From positions 1 through 38,548 of the forward strand of contig JADLAC010000068.1 in assembly GCA_020848435.1 (NCBI GenBank): 38,548 nt of DNA, written 5' to 3'. This DNA comes from Burkholderiales bacterium (GTDB taxonomy: Bacteria > Pseudomonadota > Gammaproteobacteria > Burkholderiales > WYBJ01). A model generated the notes under the pieces. It was not told the DNA's origin, made no database searches, and saw nothing but the letters and a program-made list of their open reading frames with translations. The translations under genes and the position numbers were made by a program. This document shows positions 34,177 through 38,548 of this stretch, piece after piece (the stretch's first letter is position 1; every line of letters starts with the position of its first letter).

Positions 34177-34300
34177 GATGGACGACTTGGGGTGAGTCGG
34201 TGTCAGGTCTTGCACGCTGCATTATTGCCGAGTTGGGGTCAGATCTTGCACGTTGCACGACGTCTGCAACCTGCAAGACCCAAGTTCAGGGCGTGACCCC
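34151..34300. repeat. Dispersed palindromic repeat, locus A: three copies plus one inverted half
   Basis: Three direct copies of a unit like TTGGGGTCAGGTCTTGCACG begin at 34151, 34197 and 34233. A reverse half (TGCAACCTGCAAGACC, 34265-34280) and TGACCCC (34294-34300) follow. The third copy and reverse half form an imperfect palindrome. Copies differ from the 37946 copy by a few bases each. The first copy contains the amiD-like start codon. Confidence 0.8.
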
Positions 34301-34382
34301 AGTTTCAGCGCGCATGACGCCGGCTGCGGCCGCGGGGGCCGGAGGGGCTCGAGCCGATCTTGCGCCCCTGGCGGCAGCCGGA

Positions 34383-34402
34383 TAATGTATATGCATCCAG
34401 TA
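34383..34402 (+). promoter_or_regulatory. LexA-like SOS box before the PA0069-type gene
   Basis: TAATGTATATGCATCCAGTA matches 16 of 20 bases of the enterobacterial LexA consensus. The right half-site CAGTA is perfect; the left CTG core reads ATG. It overlaps a possible -10 element, GATAAT (34381-34386), and ends three bases before the ribosome site GGAG (34406-34409), a position suited to repression. Confidence 0.6.
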
Positions 34403-34416
34403 AATGGAGCATGCCG

Positions 34417-35508
34417 ATGCCTTTAAGGACCCGAGCCGGCAACCATGGTGCACCCACCAAGGGCCGCGGCGCCACCACCAATCCGGAAGGGCGATTCGAG
34501 CGCCGTACGCACGAAACCTTGGACGACGGCTGGTTCGACGAGAGCGAGGGCGGCAGGCTCGACACCCACGTGACCGAGGAGCGGGTCAAGTCCATCATCA
34601 GCCGCAACGATTCGCCCGACGTGCCGTTCTCGCGCTCGGTCAATCCGTACCGCGGTTGCGAGCACGGCTGCATCTACTGCTATGCGCGCCCGAGCCATGC
34701 TTATCTCAATCTCTCGCCCGGCTTGGACTTCGAGACGCGACTCTTCGCCAAGGTAAACGCGGCCGAAGTCCTGCGTGCGGAGCTTGCCGCCCCCGGCTAC
34801 CGTTGCGAGCTGATCGCGCTCGGCGCGAATACCGATCCGTACCAGCCGATCGAGCGCGACTACCGCATCACGCGCTCGGTGCTCGAAGTCCTGTCCGAGT
34901 GCGACCATCCGGTCGGCATCGTCACCAAGAACGCGCTGGTGGAGCGCGATCTCGATCTGCTGGCGCCGATGGCCGCCAAACGGCTGGCCGAGGTGTTCGT
35001 GTCGGTGAACAACCTCGACCGCGATCTCGCGCGCCGGCTCGAACCGCGTTGCTCGGCGCCACAACGCCGCCTGGAAGCGATCCGGCGGCTGAGCGGCGCC
35101 GGCGTACCCGTCGGCGTGCTGGTCGCTCCGACCATTCCCTTCCTCACCGACGATCAGCTCGAGCGCGTGCTCGAAGCCGCCTGGGAAGCAGGCGCGCGGC
35201 AGGCATCCTACGTGCTGCTGCGCCTGCCGTACGAGATCAAGGACTTGTTTCGTGCCTGGCTGGACCACCACTATCCGCTCAAGGCGGCGCACGTCATGAG
35301 CCGGGTGCACGCGATGCGCGAGGGGCGCGACAACGATCCCGCGTTCGGCACGAGGATGCGCGGCACAGGGGCGTTCGCGCAGCTGCTGAGCACCCGCTTC
35401 AAGATGGCATGCCGGCGGCTCGGATTCAACCACCAGCCACGCTACGACGGATTGGATTCGACCCGCTTCCGGCCGCCGAGCGTAAGCGGCCAGCTTGCGC
35501 TCTTCTGA
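34417..35508 (+). CDS. PA0069-family radical SAM protein
   Basis: This 363-residue protein has the radical SAM cluster motif C81-x3-C85-x2-C88 (GCEHGCIYCYARPSHAYL), a family distantly like spore photoproduct lyase. Further features are IALGANTDPYQPIER, PVGIVTKNALVERDLDLL and VLVAPTIPFLTD. The biochemical role is unknown. I chose ATG 34417 because GGAG ends seven bases upstream; ATG 34411 is too close. A LexA-like box lies in the promoter. From memory, PA0069 itself is in the P. aeruginosa LexA regulon, so a DNA-damage role is likely. It is followed by the HDAC-like gene after 66 bases. Confidence 0.88.
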   Translation: MPLRTRAGNHGAPTKGRGATTNPEGRFERRTHETLDDGWFDESEGGRLDTHVTEERVKSIISRNDSPDVPFSRSVNPYRGCEHGCIYCYARPSHAYLNLSPGLDFETRLFAKVNAAEVLRAELAAPGYRCELIALGANTDPYQPIERDYRITRSVLEVLSECDHPVGIVTKNALVERDLDLLAPMAAKRLAEVFVSVNNLDRDLARRLEPRCSAPQRRLEAIRRLSGAGVPVGVLVAPTIPFLTDDQLERVLEAAWEAGARQASYVLLRLPYEIKDLFRAWLDHHYPLKAAHVMSRVHAMREGRDNDPAFGTRMRGTGAFAQLLSTRFKMACRRLGFNHQPRYDGLDSTRFRPPSVSGQLALF

Positions 35509-35574
35509 GCGTGGATGCAAAGTAGCCGCTCGCTGCTGCTTGCTTGGCGGCGTGACGTCCGCGGGAGAGTCGCC

Positions 35575-36519
35575 ATGAACACAGTCGGTTTATACGTAGG
35601 CGAGGCGCTCGGGCGCTATGGCTTTCCGCGTGGTCACCCGTTCGGTCCGGATCGGCAGGCGGCATTCTGGGCGGAAGCGCGCTCGCGGGGCCTGGATCGC
35701 AGCACGCGCGTATGCGATCCCGTCGCCGCCGACCGGGCGCAGCTCGAGCGCTTCTGCGACAGCGAGTTTCTGGACTTCGTGGTCGACACCTCGCAGCGCG
35801 GCGAGGGCTTTTTCGATTCCGGTGATACGCCGGCGTTCCCGGGCGCATTCGAAGCGGCTTCGCATGTCGCGGGCTCGGCGCTGGACGGCCTGCGCCGCAT
35901 CATGGATGGCGAGCTACGCCGTACCTTCCAGCCGATCGGCGGCCTGCATCACGCCCGCCGCGATGCTGCCGCGGGCTTCTGCATCGTGAACGATACCGGC
36001 GTGGTCATCGAGACGCTACGGGCGCTCTACGGCATTCGGCGCGTGGCGTATGTCGACATCGACGTGCATCACGGTGACGGCGTTTTCTACGCCTTCGAGT
36101 CCGATCCCGAGGTCTATGTCGTCGACATGCACCAGGACGGCCGGACGTTGTATCCGGGCACCGGCTTCGCGCACGAGTCGGGTCAGGGCGCGGCGAAGGG
36201 AACCAAGCTCAACATTCCGCTCGCACCGGGCAGCGGCGACGAGACTTTCATCCAGGAATGGCAGCGCGCGCTCGATTTCCTGCGCGGTTTCGCGCCCGAG
36301 TTCGTCATTCTGCAGTGCGGCGCGGACAGCATCGCGGGCGATCCGCTGGCGCTGCTGCGCTTGACGGCGGCGGCGCACGCGCTGGTCGCGCGCGACTTGT
36401 GCCGGTTGGCCGAAGACACCGCGCAGGGGCGCATCATGGGCTTCGGCGGTGGGGGCTATAACCGCCGCAATCTCGCGCAGGGATGGAACGGCGTATTGCA
36501 GGCGTTCATCGACACCTGA
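35575..36519 (+). CDS. Histone-deacetylase-family protein (AcuC/acetylpolyamine type)
   Basis: This 314-residue zinc-dependent deacetylase homologue has all catalytic parts: H125-H126 in GLHHARRDAAAGF, the metal ligands D163 and H165 in YVDIDVHHGDGV, D251 in QCGADSIAGDPL, and the transition-state tyrosine Y295 in GFGGGGYNRRN. Bacterial members act on acetylated proteins, polyamines or small acetyl amides; the substrate here is unknown. GGGAGAG upstream decides the ATG at 35575. It begins 66 bases after the radical SAM gene on the same strand and could be co-transcribed from the LexA-like promoter. Confidence 0.9.
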   Translation: MNTVGLYVGEALGRYGFPRGHPFGPDRQAAFWAEARSRGLDRSTRVCDPVAADRAQLERFCDSEFLDFVVDTSQRGEGFFDSGDTPAFPGAFEAASHVAGSALDGLRRIMDGELRRTFQPIGGLHHARRDAAAGFCIVNDTGVVIETLRALYGIRRVAYVDIDVHHGDGVFYAFESDPEVYVVDMHQDGRTLYPGTGFAHESGQGAAKGTKLNIPLAPGSGDETFIQEWQRALDFLRGFAPEFVILQCGADSIAGDPLALLRLTAAAHALVARDLCRLAEDTAQGRIMGFGGGGYNRRNLAQGWNGVLQAFIDT

Positions 36520-36809
36520 TATCCCGATACTGGACTGGGATGACCTCCACCGGGATGTGACCCTACGGGACGAACGGCAGGCCGTGGCAGGCGGGCGGTG
36601 CGGCCAACGCGCGGGGGCTCGACTATCATCGCATTCAAGGCCGGGGGCTCGCGCGCCGTAACCCACAGCGTGAGACAGACCTATCGGCCGCGCGAACGCC
36701 GCTGTTGCCGTCCCCTCCGGGCTGCGGTTTTCGACGCTGCGCAGACGCCGACCTCAGCGACGCCTGCCGCAGACGTCTCGATTGCGATGGGAGCAGGGAG
36801 GTACATGCC
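36520..36809. other. Intergenic region before the STAS-like gene
   Basis: This 290-base gap holds no supported gene. TATCAT at 36624-36629 could be a -10 element, without a clear -35 partner. The GGGAGG ribosome site of the next gene lies at about 36796-36801. Confidence 0.3.
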
Positions 36810-37433
36810 ATGCCGGCGACGTTGAGCGAGCTCGATCTGGATTTCACCGATACGGTGGTGATGCGCGGCGCGGAGACCAACGAAGCCGTGGATCCGACCG
36901 AGCGCATCCTCAAGCATCTCGATCTCCTGATGGACTCGATCGCGCTCAAGGTGGAATTCGGCTCCGCCGACCCACGCCTGTGGCGCTTGCTCGCCGGCTT
37001 CTATCTCGCGACCGAGCGCTCGCGCGACTACAACGACCTGGTACGCAAACATCTCGCGGCTTTCGGCCGTGGCCTGCAACTCGACCAGCCCGCCGTGAGC
37101 TTCGCCTTGCCCGTCAAGGTGAACTTCGACGACATTCCCAAGCTCGACATGGTGAGAAGCGCATGTGCTTCCCCCGGCGGCGCGGTCATCGATTTCACGG
37201 CGGTACGGCGCCTGAGCGCGGGCGGATTGATCGCCTTGGCGGAATTGCTCGGCGCATTGGGTCAGCTCGATGACCTGCCGCAGATGCGCGCTATCGAGGG
37301 GTTTATCGCTAGCATCGAAGGCGCAGTCAAAGCGGGCCAGGGCACCCGCGAGATGCAGGAGCTGCTCGCGAGCTATCGCCGCTACGCGGCCCAGAGCCAG
37401 CATAGCGAGGACCTCGGCGCCGCCTGCGCATGA
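36810..37433 (+). CDS. Unrecognised protein with a STAS-like C-terminal half
   Basis: I do not recognise this 207-residue soluble protein. The N-terminal half (residues 1-90) is helical and acidic, including AVDPTERILKHLDLLMDSIA and a DYNDLVRKHLAAFG helix. Residues about 95-165 resemble a STAS fold: LPVKVNFDD strand, then VIDFTAVRRLSAGGLIALAE, where the Asp and Ser positions recall anti-sigma antagonist proteins. The final 40 residues form a glutamine- and arginine-rich helix. No signal peptide or membrane segment is seen. A GGGAGG ribosome site eight bases upstream supports ATG 36810. A role in partner switching or scaffolding is speculation. Confidence 0.7.
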   Translation: MPATLSELDLDFTDTVVMRGAETNEAVDPTERILKHLDLLMDSIALKVEFGSADPRLWRLLAGFYLATERSRDYNDLVRKHLAAFGRGLQLDQPAVSFALPVKVNFDDIPKLDMVRSACASPGGAVIDFTAVRRLSAGGLIALAELLGALGQLDDLPQMRAIEGFIASIEGAVKAGQGTREMQELLASYRRYAAQSQHSEDLGAACA

Positions 37434-37464
37434 CAGGCGGGCCGAGCGTGCTCGGCGCAGGACA

Positions 37465-37492
37465 AACGCTTAGCCCACCTCGGCTCAGCGTT
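37465..37492 (-). terminator. Hairpin terminator at the end of mscL
   Basis: On the minus strand AACGCTGAGCC pairs with GGCTAAGCGTT (10 pairs, one mismatch) around a six-base loop, followed by TTGTCC. It overlaps the mscL stop codon. A second hairpin, GCCGAG-CGTG-CTCGGC (37441-37456), lies just beyond and could serve the convergent STAS-like gene. Confidence 0.5.
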
Positions 37493-37904
37493 TGACCGCG
37501 TCGCGAATTTCACGCAACAGCAATACTTCCTCGGGCGGTGCGGCGGGCGCGGGCGGCGCTGCCGTCTCTTGCCGCTTCAGGCGGTTGATCGCCTTGATCG
37601 CGATGAAGATCACCCAGGCGATGATGAGGAAGTCGACCACCGTTTGCAGGAAAGCTCCGTAGCGCAGGATCGCGGCGCCGGCCTTTTCGGCTTCGGCGAG
37701 GGTGGCGTACTGCTGCGAGCCGAGCGTGATGAAGAGATTGCGGAAATCCACGCCGCCGACCAGCAGTCCGATCGCCGGCATGATGACGTCCTTCACCAGC
37801 GAATCGACGATCTTGCCGAATGCACCGCCGATGATCACGGCGACCGCAAGATCGACCATGTTGCCCTTGATGGCGAATTCCTTGAATTCCTGCACGATGG
37901 ACAT
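37485..37904 (-). CDS. mscL: Large-conductance mechanosensitive channel
   Basis: MscL is a homopentameric inner-membrane channel that opens under high membrane tension to release solutes during osmotic downshock. The 139-residue protein has the N-terminal amphipathic helix MSIVQEFKEFAIKGNMVDLA, TM1 with VAVIIGGAFGKIVDSLV, and TM2 with FLIIAWVIFIAIKAINRL. The C-terminal bundle reads EEVLLLREIRDAVKR. Length and motifs are normal. GGGAGAGG precedes the ATG by three bases. A dispersed palindrome sits about 43 bases upstream of the start codon, inside the likely promoter or leader. Confidence 0.97.
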   Translation of the reverse strand: MSIVQEFKEFAIKGNMVDLAVAVIIGGAFGKIVDSLVKDVIMPAIGLLVGGVDFRNLFITLGSQQYATLAEAEKAGAAILRYGAFLQTVVDFLIIAWVIFIAIKAINRLKRQETAAPPAPAAPPEEVLLLREIRDAVKR

Positions 37905-37945
37905 ATTCCTCTCCCGTTGATGACGGCGCTGGTGGAGTCACGTTG

Positions 37946-38001
37946 TTGGGGTCAGGTCTTGCACGTTGCATGATGTGCTGCAACGTGCAAGACCCGACCC
38001 C
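37946..38001. repeat. Dispersed palindromic repeat, locus B: 23-bp inverted repeat
   Basis: The left arm (37948-37970, GGGGTCAGGTCTTGCAC...) and right arm (37979-38001, ...GTGCAAGACCCGACCCC) pair at 22 of 23 positions around an eight-base loop. This is the best-preserved copy of the family also found at 34151-34300. Immediately after it, two GACCCC(C)GGTT direct repeats occur at about 37997-38022. It would form a strong hairpin in RNA from either strand. Confidence 0.88.
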
Positions 38002-38164
38002 CGGTTGCCGTGACCCCGGTTCCCCGCAGGCCAAGGATCTGACCGATGCGTATGATAAACGAGTGCAGCGAGCGCGCCAGCTTGGGCACGAGCGAGGGAC
38101 GTGATTCGTCGCGGTAACGCCCGCTGCACGGGCCGCTCGGGCGGAGACGAAACGTTACGCGCGG

Positions 38165-38194
38165 TTGACGCTGGCTGCGCTCGCGTGCAATGCT
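38165..38194 (+). promoter_or_regulatory. Possible sigma-70 promoter of the PsiF-repeat gene
   Basis: TTGACG (38165-38170) is a good -35 element. The best -10 at near-normal spacing is AATGCT (38189-38194, 18-base spacer), which is weak. It lies about 90 bases before the start codon. Confidence 0.35.
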
Positions 38195-38280
38195 AGACCG
38201 CGCTTCGAATCCCGATCGTTGGCGCCGGCCGATGACTGGGACCGAACGATGCTATTCGAATCGACTCGAGGAGCTTATCC

Positions 38281-38548
38281 ATGCGAAGCTTGTGTCTGGC
38301 ACTGTGTATGGGCTTGGTCATGACACCCGCCGTGATGGCCGCCGACGCCAAGTCGGACAAGGAACTGACGCCGCAGCAGTTGCGCATGAAGGAATGTAAC
38401 CAGAGGGCGAGCGACATGAAGGGCGACGAGCGCAAGAGTTTCATGAGCGCGTGTCTCGCCGGCAAGGAGCCCGAGAAGATGACGCAGCAAGAGAAGATGA
38501 AGGTGTGCAATCAGAAGGCCGCCGACATGAAGGGTGACGAGCGCAAGA
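38281..38548 (+). CDS. PsiF-repeat exported protein (cut by window edge)
   Basis: The first 89 codons of a small exported protein are present. A signal peptide MRSLCLALCMGLVMTPAVMA precedes two PsiF-type repeats: QQLRMKECNQRASDMKGDER with KSFMSACL, then QQEKMKVCNQKAADMKGDER running off the edge. Each repeat has paired cysteines, CN and SACL. PsiF was named as a phosphate-starvation gene in E. coli; its function is unknown. GAGGAG seven bases upstream decides the start. Confidence 0.88.
   Translation, partial: MRSLCLALCMGLVMTPAVMAADAKSDKELTPQQLRMKECNQRASDMKGDERKSFMSACLAGKEPEKMTQQEKMKVCNQKAADMKGDERK

Noticed and set aside
34360..34386. A TTGCGC/GATAAT sigma-70 promoter for the radical SAM gene
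   Set aside because: The spacer is only 15 bases, so the pair is not reported as a promoter; the GATAAT is mentioned only as a possible -10 under the LexA-like box.
1..38548. CRISPR array, tRNA, rRNA, riboswitch, insertion sequence or prophage
   Set aside because: No regularly spaced direct repeats, cloverleaf genes, rRNA stretches, transposase/integrase motifs or recognised riboswitch cores were seen on either strand.

Overview
The window looks like a chromosomal segment of a GC-rich betaproteobacterium, probably near Burkholderiales/Rhodocyclales. The basis is family content: a Bug-type periplasmic receptor, a PEP-CTERM exported protein, AtuA-type proteins, NnrS, a TIGR03623-type nuclease beside a UvrD-type helicase, and strong AGGAG ribosome sites with frequent GTG starts. 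No rRNA, tRNA, CRISPR array, transposase or phage gene was recognised. All functions are read by eye from motifs and family memory.

Layout. (1) 1-7728 is a core maintenance block: rho (cut by the left edge) and trxA on the minus strand, then fdxA and an AddB-like/AddA-like nuclease-helicase pair on the plus strand. (2) 8017-10078 holds a Bug receptor and an isocitrate/isopropylmalate-type dehydrogenase, a likely uptake-and-oxidation pair. (3) 10120-11734 (minus) carries a CBS-pair protein and a short MgtE-type transporter. (4) 12056-15250 is a large PEP-CTERM protein built of about 14 repeats. (5) 15563-16462 (minus) is a uronate-dehydrogenase-like enzyme with a lysine/arginine-rich tail.

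(6) 16874-21571 is the most interesting unit. A fused CofG-CofH FO synthase (fbiC) is followed closely by a MaoC-fold protein, a BadI-like ring-opening hydrolase and a metal-dependent cyclase-family hydrolase. The spacing suggests one operon linking deazaflavin (FO/F420) synthesis to breakdown of a cyclic acyl-CoA. (7) 21605-25183 holds an EgtB/SenA-type sulfoxide or selenoneine synthase homologue, a DUF4870 membrane protein, and AtuA split into two genes. (8) 25324-28138 holds nnrS behind a well-placed FNR-type box, then a TrpB2-type tryptophan synthase beta chain.

(9) 28135-33128 has a ChaN-PDZ protein, an atypical M1-fold metalloprotease, an exported MsrA and a Rossmann/DUF2520 protein. 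(10) 33301-36519 has an amidase lipoprotein whose only usable start codons lie in a dispersed repeat, a PA0069-type radical SAM protein behind a LexA-like box, and a class II histone-deacetylase homologue. (11) 36810-38548 has a STAS-like protein, mscL with a near-perfect 23-bp palindrome upstream, and a PsiF-repeat protein cut by the right edge.

Regulatory sites are best supported at nnrS (FNR/Dnr box at -41.5 from a predicted start) and at the PA0069-type gene (LexA-like box, 16 of 20 consensus bases). A palindromic repeat family built on GGGGTCAGGTCTTGCAC occurs at two loci, 34151-34300 and 37946-38001.
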